From: Pectobacterium cacticida
Lineage (GTDB): Bacteria > Pseudomonadota > Gammaproteobacteria > Enterobacterales > Enterobacteriaceae
DNA length: 64,000 nt
Assembly: GCF_036885195.1 (NCBI RefSeq)
Contig: NZ_CP133656.1
Coordinates: 992,001 to 1,056,000, forward strand
Reading direction: 5' to 3'
Below are positions 8,386 to 16,474 of the stretch, piece by piece. Positions within the stretch are counted from its first letter, which is position 1. Every line of letters starts with the position of its first letter. The notes below the pieces were generated by a model, which saw only the letters and a program-made list of their open reading frames with translations, made no database searches and had not been told where the DNA came from. The translations under genes and the position numbers were made by a program.

Positions 8386-8425
8386 TTTATCAGGTACAAC
8401 GATGTTTTATCAGGCACAACTATGA
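8386..8425 (+). repeat. 20-bp tandem duplication before apt, creating a 7-codon leader ORF
   Basis: TTTATCAGGTACAACGATGT (8386-8405) is followed by TTTATCAGGCACAACTATGA (8406-8425), with 17 of 20 bases identical. Each copy carries a CAGG about seven bases before an ATG. The first ATG (8402) encodes MFYQAQL and stops at TGA 8423-8425. That stop overlaps the ATG at 8422, giving an ATGA junction with the apt frame. Coupled translation is an inference. Confidence 0.65.
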
Positions 8426-8976
8426 TGACCGTAACAGCGCAGCAGGTCGAATTAATTAAAAACAGTATCAAAAGCGTCCCAGATTATCCGAAGCCGGGCA
8501 TTTTGTTCCGTGATGTTACCAGTCTGCTGGAGGATCCGGTGGCTTACGCGGCGAGTATTGAGATGCTGGCGAACCGCTACCGTGACAGCGGTGTGACAAA
8601 AGTGGTCGGTACGGAAGCGCGTGGTTTCCTGTTTGGCGCCCCGGTTGCTTTAGCACTCGGTGTGGGGTTTGTTCCCGTGCGCAAACCGGGCAAGCTGCCA
8701 CGTCCGACGATCAGTGAAAGCTATGAACTTGAGTATGGTTCAGATACGCTGGAAATCCATTCTGACGCGATCTCCACGGATGATCGCGTGTTAGTCATCG
8801 ACGATCTGCTGGCCACCGGCGGGACGCTCGAAGCTACCGTGAAATTGATCCGTCGTTTAGGTGGCACGGTGACTGATGCCGCTTTTGTCATTAACTTGTT
8901 CGATCTGGGAGGCGAGCAGCGTCTGACAGAGATGGGCGTCGCCTGTTATAGCCTGGTTGACTTCCCTGGGCATTGA
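8425..8976 (+). CDS. apt: Adenine phosphoribosyltransferase
   Basis: The 183-residue product salvages adenine to AMP using PRPP. The PRPP-binding loop is VLVIDDLLATGGT near residue 123, and GTEARGFLFG and PVRKPGKLPR are also family signatures. The start at 8425 aligns with E. coli (MTATAQQ...). ATG at 8422 is better spaced from the CAGG and would add one methionine. It lies between ybaN and dnaX as in E. coli. The tandem duplication upstream is the only oddity. Confidence 0.95.
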   Translation: MTVTAQQVELIKNSIKSVPDYPKPGILFRDVTSLLEDPVAYAASIEMLANRYRDSGVTKVVGTEARGFLFGAPVALALGVGFVPVRKPGKLPRPTISESYELEYGSDTLEIHSDAISTDDRVLVIDDLLATGGTLEATVKLIRRLGGTVTDAAFVINLFDLGGEQRLTEMGVACYSLVDFPGH

Positions 8977-8982
8977 TCATAA

Positions 8983-9008
8983 CAGCCTCGCCGATAGCGG
9001 CGTGGCTG
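8983..9008 (+). terminator. hairpin between apt and dnaX
   Basis: CAGCC-T-CGCCG at 8983-8993 pairs with CGGCG-T-GGCTG at 8998-9008, giving a 10-bp interrupted stem with an ATAG loop. Only TGTTAG follows, so it is more likely an attenuator or mRNA-stabilising stem than a strong terminator. Confidence 0.45.
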
Positions 9009-9050
9009 TGTTAGCATAATTGCCTCAATAACACGACTATTGCGGTATTG

Positions 9051-11108
9051 ATGAGCTATCAGGTTCTTGCCCGTAAGTGGCGCCCTCAAACGTTTACCCA
9101 AGTTGTCGGTCAGGAGCATGTCCTGACTGCATTGGCGAATGGTCTTTCCCTAGGCAGAATTCATCATGCTTATTTATTTTCTGGCACTCGCGGCGTCGGG
9201 AAAACGTCGATTGCCCGTTTGTTGGCTAAAGGGCTGAATTGCGAACAAGGTGTGACCGCTACACCCTGTGGCCAATGTGACAACTGTCGCGAAATAGAAC
9301 AAGGGCGTTTTGTCGATTTAATTGAAATTGATGCGGCGTCTCGGACAAAAGTCGAAGATACGCGTGAGTTGTTGGATAACGTGCAGTACGCCCCCGCCCG
9401 GGGACGATTCAAGGTGTACCTGATTGATGAGGTACACATGTTATCGCGCCATAGCTTTAATGCATTGCTCAAAACACTGGAAGAACCGCCTCCGCACGTC
9501 AAGTTTCTTCTTGCGACGACCGATCCGCAGAAGTTACCGGTGACTATTCTGTCACGCTGCCTGCAATTCCACCTCAAAGCGCTGGATGTCGAACAGATTC
9601 GCGCGCATCTGGAACATGTGCTACAGGCCGAAAACCTCGCCAGCGAACCTCGAGCGTTACAGCTTTTGGCTCGTGCGGCCGATGGGAGCTTACGCGATGC
9701 GTTAAGTCTGACCGATCAAGCGATTGCAATGGGGCATGGGCAGGTCACGGCAGCAACCGTCAGCCAAATGCTCGGTACGCTGGACGATGAACAACCGCTA
9801 GCGCTGATTGAGGCGTTAGCGAAAGGCGATGGCGGGCAGGTGATGTCGCTACTGGATCAGGTTGCGGCACGCGGTGTGGACTGGGAGTCGTTGCTGGTTG
9901 AAATCCAGACGCTATTACATCGGATTGCGATGATTCAACTATTGCCGACGGCGTTGGGTGAAGATTATGCCGCTGTTGAAGCGCGGATGCGGGATATTGC
10001 ACGTATTCTCCCGCCAGCGGAAGTACAACTTTATTACCAGACGATGTTAATCGGTCGTAAAGAATTGCCTTTTGCGCCAGATCGTCGGATGGGCGTTGAA
10101 ATGACGCTGCTGAGAGCGCTAGCGTTCCACCCGCGCCAGATTATCGCCGACCCAGTTACCCCGGTAGCCGCAGCGTCGGTTCATGAGATTGCCTCTGCCG
10201 AGTTTCAGTCTGATGCCGGTGCGCCGCCGCCGATTCGTCGATCCGCGCCGCAAGGCAGCGAATGTCCCACTGACGTATCGACCCCCGCCTATGTGCCTGA
10301 ACCGTCAGAAACGATCTCTGCGCCTGCGCCGCCATTCGATGGGCCAACAGCGCCAAGCAATTCTGCCGATCTGCCGGGTGAGCGCGAACTGCCTGATGCC
10401 ACGGCCCAATTGTTACAGGCGAGAAGTCAACTCCTGCGCAGACAAGGGAGTAAACCGCTAAAAAAGGCTGAACCGGCAGCGTCCGATACTACGCGGCCGG
10501 CAACCTCAGCGCTGGAGCGGTTGGCCTCGGTTACTGAGCAGCGTAGCCAACGGCAACATGAGCAAACCTCTCGTGCCACGCTTAAAAAGCCGGAAGCGTA
10601 TCGTTGGCGAGCGCAAACGAAAGCCGATGATAAGAAGGTCGACGTGACGACGCCGAAGGCGCTGCGTTCGGCATTAGAATATGAAAAGACGCCGGAGTTA
10701 GCGGCACGTTTGGCGGAGGAGTCCATCGAACGGGATGCCTGGGCAGCGGAAATCCATCGCCTGACGCTGCCAAAACTGGTTCAACAACTGGCGCTGAATG
10801 CGTTTAAAGAAAATAAGGCGGGCAGGAAAATTCATTTGCACCTACGATCATCTCAGCGGCACTTGAATTCGCCTGCGGCACAGGAGACGCTAAAGGAAGC
10901 ATTGGCGGCATATTACGGGCATCCTGTAGAATTACTGATTACGGAAGACGACAATCCGGCGGTACGAACGCCGTTGGAATGGCGTCAGGCTATCTATGAG
11001 GAGAAACTGGCGCAGGCGCGTCAGTCGATTCTGAGCGATAAGACGATTCAAACGCTGCGGCGTTTTTTTGATGCGGAACTGGACGAAGAAAGTATCCGCC
11101 CTGTTTAA
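9051..11108 (+). CDS. dnaX: DNA polymerase III subunits tau and gamma
   Basis: The full-length (tau) product from ATG 9051 has 685 residues; a TTG at 9048 is a worse start. The AAA+ clamp-loader module holds GTRGVGKTS (Walker A, near 45), the zinc-binding set C64-C73-C76-C79 region (CGQCDNC), LIDEVHML (Walker B) and an SRC motif. A proline- and alanine-rich linker precedes the tau-specific domain IV-V, which ends FFDAELDEESIRPV. Tau dimerises the polymerase and contacts DnaB; gamma is the shorter form. The linker is longer and differs from E. coli. ybaB and recR follow in the same transcription unit. Confidence 0.97.
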   Translation: MSYQVLARKWRPQTFTQVVGQEHVLTALANGLSLGRIHHAYLFSGTRGVGKTSIARLLAKGLNCEQGVTATPCGQCDNCREIEQGRFVDLIEIDAASRTKVEDTRELLDNVQYAPARGRFKVYLIDEVHMLSRHSFNALLKTLEEPPPHVKFLLATTDPQKLPVTILSRCLQFHLKALDVEQIRAHLEHVLQAENLASEPRALQLLARAADGSLRDALSLTDQAIAMGHGQVTAATVSQMLGTLDDEQPLALIEALAKGDGGQVMSLLDQVAARGVDWESLLVEIQTLLHRIAMIQLLPTALGEDYAAVEARMRDIARILPPAEVQLYYQTMLIGRKELPFAPDRRMGVEMTLLRALAFHPRQIIADPVTPVAAASVHEIASAEFQSDAGAPPPIRRSAPQGSECPTDVSTPAYVPEPSETISAPAPPFDGPTAPSNSADLPGERELPDATAQLLQARSQLLRRQGSKPLKKAEPAASDTTRPATSALERLASVTEQRSQRQHEQTSRATLKKPEAYRWRAQTKADDKKVDVTTPKALRSALEYEKTPELAARLAEESIERDAWAAEIHRLTLPKLVQQLALNAFKENKAGRKIHLHLRSSQRHLNSPAAQETLKEALAAYYGHPVELLITEDDNPAVRTPLEWRQAIYEEKLAQARQSILSDKTIQTLRRFFDAELDEESIRPV
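10445..10471 (+). promoter_or_regulatory. programmed -1 frameshift site producing gamma
   Basis: AGGGAG at 10445-10450 acts as the internal Shine-Dalgarno-like stimulator. Nine bases later comes the slippery A-AAA-AAG at 10460-10466, with codons CTA AAA AAG in the zero frame. After slippage the next codons are GGC and TGA (10469-10471), giving a gamma of about 473 residues. CCGGC near 10473 can pair with GCCGG downstream as the stimulatory stem. All three parts match the E. coli signal. Confidence 0.9.
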
Positions 11109-11148
11109 CCGCTGCGAGTGCGCAGCCCGACGTGATAGAGAGAAAACT

Positions 11149-11478
11149 ATGTTTGGTAAAGGTGGAATTGGCAATCTGATGAAGCAGGCTCAGCAGATGC
11201 AGGAAAAAATGCAGCAGATGCAGGAAGAGATTGCAAATCTGGAAGTCACGGGCGAATCGGGCGCAGGTTTGGTTAAAGTTACCATCAATGGCGCGCATAA
11301 CTGCCGCCGTGTAGAAATCGATCCCAGCCTGATGGAAGATGATAAAGAAATGCTGGAAGATTTAATCGCCGCGGCATTCAATGACGCTGCCCGCCGAATT
11401 GCGGAAACGCAAAAAGAGAAGATGGCGTCGGTTTCCAGCGGCATGCAATTGCCGCCGGGCTTCAAGATGCCATTCTGA
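11149..11478 (+). CDS. ybaB: YbaB/EbfC nucleoid-associated protein
   Basis: ATG 11149 gives 109 residues, the same length as E. coli YbaB, starting MFGKGGIGNLMKQAQQMQEKM. The amphipathic N-terminal helix is rich in Q, M and K, and the C-terminus is VSSGMQLPPGFKMPF, both family hallmarks. The dimer binds DNA and is placed between dnaX and recR in most gammaproteobacteria. Its TGA stop overlaps the ATG of recR, so the two are translationally coupled. The in-frame ATG at 11068 lies inside dnaX and is not used. Confidence 0.96.
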   Translation: MFGKGGIGNLMKQAQQMQEKMQQMQEEIANLEVTGESGAGLVKVTINGAHNCRRVEIDPSLMEDDKEMLEDLIAAAFNDAARRIAETQKEKMASVSSGMQLPPGFKMPF

Positions 11479-12083
11479 TGCAGACCAGTCCGCTGCTTGA
11501 ATCATTGATGGAGGCACTACGCTGTTTACCGGGCGTTGGGCCCAAGTCGGCACAACGTATGGCATTTCATCTGTTGCAACGTAATCGTAGCGGCGGTATG
11601 CGACTGGCACAGGCGTTGACGCGGGCGATGTCCGAAATAGGCCACTGCAGCGATTGCCGAACATTCACCGAGCAGGATATATGCACGATTTGCTCTAATG
11701 TGCGTCGCCAGCAAAACGGGCAGATTTGCGTGGTGGAAAGCCCGGCGGATATTCAGGCTATTGAACAGACGGGGCAGTTCGCTGGCCGTTACTTTGTGTT
11801 AATGGGGCATTTATCGCCACTCGATGGCATTGGCCCGGATGATATTGGTTTAGGGCGTCTAGAAGAGCGCTTGCAAGTGGAACCTATAACCGAAGTGATT
11901 CTGGCAACCAACCCGACGGTGGAAGGCGATGCTACAGCGAATTATATTGCTGAATTGTGTGCGCAGTATGGTGTGATGGCCAGCCGTATTGCACATGGCG
12001 TCCCCGTTGGCGGTGAGCTTGAAATGGTCGATGGCACAACCCTCTCCCATTCACTTGCGGGCCGCCAGCCTTTCCGATTTTAA
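11478..12083 (+). CDS. recR: RecR, recombination mediator
   Basis: 201 residues, identical in length to E. coli RecR. The helix-hairpin-helix is near residues 10-30 (LRCLPGVGPKSAQRMAFHLL). A four-cysteine zinc finger follows (CSDC...CTIC), then a Toprim domain (ICVVESPADIQAIEQTG) and a C-terminal wrap (HGVPVGGELEMVDGTTL). With RecF and RecO it loads RecA at gaps covered by SSB. It overlaps ybaB by one base pair set and is followed by a terminator-like stem. Confidence 0.97.
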   Translation: MQTSPLLESLMEALRCLPGVGPKSAQRMAFHLLQRNRSGGMRLAQALTRAMSEIGHCSDCRTFTEQDICTICSNVRRQQNGQICVVESPADIQAIEQTGQFAGRYFVLMGHLSPLDGIGPDDIGLGRLEERLQVEPITEVILATNPTVEGDATANYIAELCAQYGVMASRIAHGVPVGGELEMVDGTTLSHSLAGRQPFRF

Positions 12084-12089
12084 TCTGTT

Positions 12090-12119
12090 GGCTACCCACG
12101 GTATTGTTGGTAGGTAGCC
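12090..12119 (+). terminator. recR terminator
   Basis: GGCTACC at 12090-12096 pairs with GGTAGCC at 12113-12119. A T-rich stretch (GCTGTTTTGTTTTTT) follows immediately, supporting intrinsic termination of dnaX-ybaB-recR. Confidence 0.7.
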
Positions 12120-12149
12120 GCTGTTTTGTTTTTTCACGTAGATCTCCCC

Positions 12150-12178
12150 CTTGAAATCTCCATGATTTATCCCCATTT
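12150..12178 (+). promoter_or_regulatory. sigma-32 heat-shock promoter of htpG
   Basis: CTTGAAA at 12150-12156, a 14-base spacer, then CCCCATTT at 12171-12178. This is an essentially perfect sigma-32 promoter, about 57 bases before the htpG start. It predicts heat induction. Confidence 0.9.
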
Positions 12179-12234
12179 GCTACCTATCGTCGGTTTAATC
12201 AGCCTGAATAACATTAGGATTGAGGTAAGCAACA

Positions 12235-14124
12235 ATGAGTATGAAAGGCCAGGAAACCCGTGGGTTTCAGTCCGAAGTGAAGCAACTCTTGCATTTGATG
12301 ATCCATTCGCTCTATTCCAATAAAGAAATCTTTCTGCGTGAATTGATCTCGAACGCCTCCGATGCGGCAGATAAATTACGCTTCCGGGCGCTTTCAGCAC
12401 CGGAGTTGTATGAGGGCGACGGTGACCTGCGCGTGCGGGTGTCTACCGACAAAGAGAAGCGCACCCTCACCATTTCTGACAACGGCATCGGCATGAGCCG
12501 CGACGAAGTGATTGATAATTTAGGGACTATTGCTAAATCAGGTACTAAGGCCTTTCTGGAATCGATGGGGTCCGATCAGGTTAAAGATAGTCAACTGATC
12601 GGCCAGTTTGGTGTGGGCTTCTACTCGGCCTTCATTGTGGCAGATAAAGTGACCGTGCGCACTCGTGCGGCGGGCGCGAGTGCCGATCAAGGGGTGTACT
12701 GGGAATCGGCTGGTGAAGGTGATTACACGATTGCCGACATTACCAAAGACGATCGCGGCACGGAGATTACGTTGCACCTGCGTGAAGGTGAAGACGAGTT
12801 TCTCGATGACTGGCGCGTGCGTTCCATCATCAGCAAATACTCAGATCATATTGCGTTGCCGGTAGAAATTGAATCTCGGAAAGAAAGCGAAGAGGAAGGC
12901 GGAGAACCCACCGTAAGTTGGGAAAAAATTAACAAGGCGCAGGCGCTCTGGACACGCAGTAAATCTGATGTCAGCGATGAAGAGTACAAGGAGTTTTACA
13001 AGCACATCTCCCATGATTTCACCGATCCGCTCACCTGGAGCCATAACCGCGTAGAAGGCAAGCAGGAATACACCAGCCTGCTCTATATTCCCGCTCGCGC
13101 GCCTTGGGATATGTGGAATCGCGATCATAAACACGGCCTGAAATTATATGTGCAGCGCGTCTTTATTATGGATGATGCCGAACAGTTCATGCCGAACTAC
13201 CTACGTTTTGTTCGCGGCCTGATTGATTCCAACGATCTGCCGCTGAACGTGTCACGTGAAATTTTGCAGGATAGCCGCGTGACGCAGAATCTGCGTAATG
13301 CGCTGACTAAACGCGTGCTGCAAATGCTGGACAAACTGGCGAAAGACGACGCGGAAAAATACCAGACATTCTGGCAGCAATTTGGTCTGGTGTTGAAAGA
13401 AGGCCCGGCGGAAGACCCAAGCAACCGAGAAGCCATCGCGAAACTGCTACGATTTGCCTCCACGCATTCTGACAGCTCTGCCCAAACAGTCTCTCTGGAA
13501 GATTACGTTAGCCGGATGGTGGAAGGTCAGGACAAGATCTATTACATCACGGCAGACAGTTACGCGGCGGCAAAAAGCAGCCCGCATCTGGAATTGTTCC
13601 GCAAGAAAGGTATTGAGGTATTGCTGTTGTCCGATCGCATTGATGAGTGGATGATGAGCTACCTGACCGAGTTTGATGGTAAATCCTTCCAATCTGTCAG
13701 CAAAGCCGATGAGGCATTAGACAAACTGGCTGACGAAGAAAGTGAGGCGCAGAAAGAAGCGCAAAAAGCGCTGGAACCTTTGGTTGAACGGGTGAAAACC
13801 CTGTTGGGCGATCGGGTTAAAGACGTGCGTTTTACACACCGTTTGACCGATACACCTGCGATTGTGGTGACGGATGCGGACGAGATGAGCACGCAAATGG
13901 CGAAATTGTTCGCGGCGGCAGGCCAGCCGGCACCGGAAGTAAAATACATTTTTGAATTGAACCCGGAGCATGCGTTAATTAAACGTGCGGCTGATGAATC
14001 AGATGACGCTGCCTTCGGCGAATGGGTCGAACTGCTACTGGATCAAGCCTTATTGGCTGAACGCGGTACGTTGGACGATCCGAACCAGTTCATTCGCCGG
14101 ATGAATAAACTGCTGGGTGCTTGA
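12235..14124 (+). CDS. htpG: HtpG, bacterial Hsp90 chaperone
   Basis: 629 residues, compared with 624 in E. coli. The GHKL ATPase domain contains ELISNASDAADKLRF, DNGIGMSRDEV and GQFGVGFYSAFIVAD. The middle domain holds the catalytic-loop arginine (NVSREILQDSRV), and the C-terminal dimerisation domain ends RRMNKLLGA. GAGG about nine bases upstream favours the ATG at 12235. ATG 12241 would start exactly as the E. coli protein (MKGQETRGF). It folds clients with DnaK and is heat induced by the promoter at 12150. It stands alone between recR and adk. Confidence 0.96.
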   Translation: MSMKGQETRGFQSEVKQLLHLMIHSLYSNKEIFLRELISNASDAADKLRFRALSAPELYEGDGDLRVRVSTDKEKRTLTISDNGIGMSRDEVIDNLGTIAKSGTKAFLESMGSDQVKDSQLIGQFGVGFYSAFIVADKVTVRTRAAGASADQGVYWESAGEGDYTIADITKDDRGTEITLHLREGEDEFLDDWRVRSIISKYSDHIALPVEIESRKESEEEGGEPTVSWEKINKAQALWTRSKSDVSDEEYKEFYKHISHDFTDPLTWSHNRVEGKQEYTSLLYIPARAPWDMWNRDHKHGLKLYVQRVFIMDDAEQFMPNYLRFVRGLIDSNDLPLNVSREILQDSRVTQNLRNALTKRVLQMLDKLAKDDAEKYQTFWQQFGLVLKEGPAEDPSNREAIAKLLRFASTHSDSSAQTVSLEDYVSRMVEGQDKIYYITADSYAAAKSSPHLELFRKKGIEVLLLSDRIDEWMMSYLTEFDGKSFQSVSKADEALDKLADEESEAQKEAQKALEPLVERVKTLLGDRVKDVRFTHRLTDTPAIVVTDADEMSTQMAKLFAAAGQPAPEVKYIFELNPEHALIKRAADESDDAAFGEWVELLLDQALLAERGTLDDPNQFIRRMNKLLGA

Positions 14125-14212
14125 TATTGCTCTCCTTCAGCCTCGATTAATACCGTAATGCCGTTCACTTAAGCCTGAATATGGGGGAAACGCGGTGATG
14201 AGATTCCCGGTA

Positions 14213-14235
14213 GGGAACCTCGTGCCGTGGTTCCC
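14213..14235 (+). terminator. probable htpG terminator
   Basis: GGGAACC at 14213-14219 pairs with GGTTCCC at 14229-14235 around a 9-base loop, followed by CCTGTTTATC. The T-run is short. Confidence 0.5.
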
Positions 14236-14336
14236 CCTGTTTATCGATTCTTAAACGAGCGGCTTTAGGTTTATAGCGGGGTTTCTCTACCTCTGCTTTT
14301 TTCATTTATCCTCAATAGCTGAACCGAGCCCGTTCC

Positions 14337-14365
14337 TTGAGCATAAGCGTCTGGAATGGTATGGT
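14337..14365 (+). promoter_or_regulatory. candidate adk sigma-70 promoter
   Basis: TTGAGC at 14337-14342 and TATGGT at 14360-14365 are separated by exactly 17 bases, about 54 bases before the adk start. This is a reasonable housekeeping promoter. Confidence 0.5.
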
Positions 14366-14418
14366 TTAGCGTTTTCAAATTTATTTTATAAAAATTACAT
14401 AGCAAGGGGATTTACGCG

Positions 14419-15063
14419 ATGCGTATTATTCTGCTGGGCGCTCCGGGCGCAGGCAAAGGTACTCAGGCACAATTCATTATGGAAAAATACGGTATACCGC
14501 AGATTTCCACAGGCGACATGCTGCGAGCCGCGGTTAAAGCGGGCACTGAATTGGGCAAGCAAGCCAAAGAAATCATGGACGCAGGTAAGCTGGTCACCGA
14601 TGAGTTGGTCATTGCTCTGGTTAAAGAACGTATCGCCCAGGAAGATTGCCGTAACGGTTTCCTGTTGGATGGATTCCCACGCACGATTCCGCAAGCTGAT
14701 GCGATGAAAGACGCGGGCATCAATGTGGATTACGTTATCGAATTCGCGGTTCCTGATGAATTGATTATCGATCGCATCGTGGGGCGTCGTGTGCATGCGG
14801 CGTCAGGTCGTGTCTACCATATCAAATTTAATCCGCCGAAAGTGGAAGGTAAAGATGATGTGACAGGGGAAGATCTGAGCATCCGTAAGGACGATCAGGA
14901 AGATACCGTGCGTAAACGTCTGGTTGAGTATCATCAGCAAACGGCGCCGCTGGTTTCTTATTATCAGAAGGAAGCGGATGCGGGTAATACACGCTATTTC
15001 AAAATAGAAGGGACACGAAAAGTCGAAGAAATTCGTGCAGAGCTGGAAACGATTCTGGGCTAA
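14419..15063 (+). CDS. adk: Adenylate kinase
   Basis: 214 residues, the same length as E. coli Adk. GAPGAGKGTQ is the P-loop near residue 7. The AMP-binding region contains ISTGDMLRAAVK, and DGFPRTIPQADAM is the kinase signature. A long LID (residues about 120-160, HAASGRVYHIKFNPPK) lacks zinc cysteines, as in enterics. It interconverts ATP and AMP with two ADP and is essential. AAGGGG precedes the ATG at a good distance. hemH follows as in E. coli, but with an extra small ORF in between. Confidence 0.98.
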   Translation: MRIILLGAPGAGKGTQAQFIMEKYGIPQISTGDMLRAAVKAGTELGKQAKEIMDAGKLVTDELVIALVKERIAQEDCRNGFLLDGFPRTIPQADAMKDAGINVDYVIEFAVPDELIIDRIVGRRVHAASGRVYHIKFNPPKVEGKDDVTGEDLSIRKDDQEDTVRKRLVEYHQQTAPLVSYYQKEADAGNTRYFKIEGTRKVEEIRAELETILG

Positions 15064-15082
15064 TCCTTCGTATAAATGATTT

Positions 15083-15119
15083 TATGAACAATGCCAGACT
15101 GCGTCTGGCATTGTTCATA
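15083..15119 (+). other. 17-bp perfect hairpin immediately after adk
   Basis: Bases 15083-15099 pair perfectly with 15103-15119 across a TGC loop, starting 20 bases after the adk stop. No T-run follows, so it is not a textbook terminator. The left arm includes ATG 15084, the start codon of the small membrane ORF. It may stabilise adk mRNA, attenuate into hemH or block the small ORF. Confidence 0.85.
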
Positions 15120-15278
15120 TTGCCACTCCTACCAACGTTGTTCCTCCCATTGGTTGTTCCGCCTATTGATAGTATCGGTTTGACCCTGCTCGCTATCCCT
15201 ATTTATCCGGTTTTTTTTCGCTACAATAGAGCTAAATATGGCGCACTGGTGGGCGAGAAAAAGCCTGCTTCTTCATAA
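15084..15278 (+). CDS. possible 64-residue membrane protein between adk and hemH
   Basis: The frame from ATG 15084 has a basic N-terminus (MNNARLRL), a hydrophobic segment at about 8-27, a second at about 31-46 and a basic hydrophilic tail ending GEKKPASS. This is a plausible two-helix inner-membrane protein, and I do not recognise it. No ribosome-binding site is visible and the start codon is buried in a perfect hairpin. The stop lies just before the hemH ribosome-binding site, so coupling is possible. E. coli has no such gene here as far as I know. It may be a real small gene or chance. Confidence 0.45.
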   Translation: MNNARLRLALFILPLLPTLFLPLVVPPIDSIGLTLLAIPIYPVFFRYNRAKYGALVGEKKPASS

Positions 15279-15292
15279 GAAGGATGATAGCG

Positions 15293-16258
15293 ATGAGGCA
15301 AGAAAAATACGGCGTGTTGATGGTGAATTTAGGGACGCCTAACGCGCCGACACCGCAGGCGGTCAAGCGCTATCTGGCTGAATTCTTGAGCGACCGACGG
15401 GTGGTGGATACGCCGCGCCTGTTATGGTGGCCACTGCTACGCGGTATCATCTTACCAATCCGTTCGCCGCGAGTGGCAAAACTCTATCAATCGGTCTGGA
15501 TGGAAGGGGGGTCGCCGCTGTTGGTGATTAGTCAACGACAGCAGCAGGCATTAGCGGCGCGAATGCCGGAAACACCGGTTGAATTGGGGATGAGCTATGG
15601 CTCGCCGAGCCTGCGCTCGGCACTGGATAAATTACTGGCGCAGGGCGTAACGCAACTGGTCGTTTTGCCGATGTACCCGCAATACTCTTGTTCCACAACT
15701 GCCGCCGTATGGGATGGCCTGGCCGCGCAGCTACGTGATAACCGTCAACTGCCGGCTATTCGCTTTATTCGGGATTACGCCGAACACCCGGCTTATATTG
15801 CCGCGCTAAAGCACCGAGTTGAACAATCATTTGCTGAATATGGCGAGCCAGACAGACTGGTGATTTCTTATCATGGCATTCCTGTCCGATATGCCAACGA
15901 AGGGGATGACTATCCACAACGCTGTCGGGCGACGACGGAAGCGCTGATTAGCGCGCTGGGGATGCCGCAAGAGAAAGTGATGATGACCTTTCAGTCACGT
16001 TTTGGCCGGGAGCCTTGGTTGACGCCATATACGGATGAAACCCTGAAAGGGTTACCTAACCAGGGAATCAAACATATTCAGATCATATGTCCGGGGTTCG
16101 CCGCTGACTGTCTGGAAACATTGGAAGAAATTCAGGAACAGAACCGGGAAATCTTCCTGCATGCTGGCGGAGAAGCATTTCACTATATTCCTGCGCTTAA
16201 TGACGATCCGCTGCATATCGATCTGCTGGAGCAATTGGTTAGAAAAACGATGTCGTAG
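15293..16258 (+). CDS. hemH: Ferrochelatase
   Basis: 321 residues from ATG 15293, which has AAGGA eight bases upstream and aligns with E. coli MRQTK; the upstream in-frame ATG at 15284 falls in that ribosome-binding site. Signatures are LGTPNAPTP, FLSDRRVVDTPRLLWWPLLRG, the catalytic histidine in SYHGIPVRYANEGDDYP, and CPGFAADCLETLEEI. It inserts ferrous iron into protoporphyrin IX, the last step of haem synthesis, on the inner face of the membrane. It is downstream of adk and convergent with ybaL. Confidence 0.97.
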   Translation: MRQEKYGVLMVNLGTPNAPTPQAVKRYLAEFLSDRRVVDTPRLLWWPLLRGIILPIRSPRVAKLYQSVWMEGGSPLLVISQRQQQALAARMPETPVELGMSYGSPSLRSALDKLLAQGVTQLVVLPMYPQYSCSTTAAVWDGLAAQLRDNRQLPAIRFIRDYAEHPAYIAALKHRVEQSFAEYGEPDRLVISYHGIPVRYANEGDDYPQRCRATTEALISALGMPQEKVMMTFQSRFGREPWLTPYTDETLKGLPNQGIKHIQIICPGFAADCLETLEEIQEQNREIFLHAGGEAFHYIPALNDDPLHIDLLEQLVRKTMS

Positions 16259-16365
16259 AGCGGCGATCGTTGGCAACGCATCTATAAAGGCATATCTAAT
16301 GGAGCAAAAATGATGGGCAAAATAAGCTTCATGCCGATCGTTTAAGACGCGGGGTGGCGAGGGTG

Positions 16366-16409
16366 ACCACGGTGCGAGGCATCCTTGCCGGGAACGTCAT
16401 CACCGTGGT
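16366..16409. terminator. long inverted repeat between convergent hemH and ybaL
   Basis: ACCACGGTG at 16366-16374 pairs with CACCGTGGT at 16401-16409, with more pairing just outside (GGG/CCC) and a 26-base loop. Position between convergent genes suggests a shared terminator, but there is no T-run beside the stem. Confidence 0.45.
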
Positions 16410-16474
16410 GGCCCTTAAATCCATGCCTAAGCCATAATATTAGGTAAAATCGGCCACTAATTTTATGATTAACG

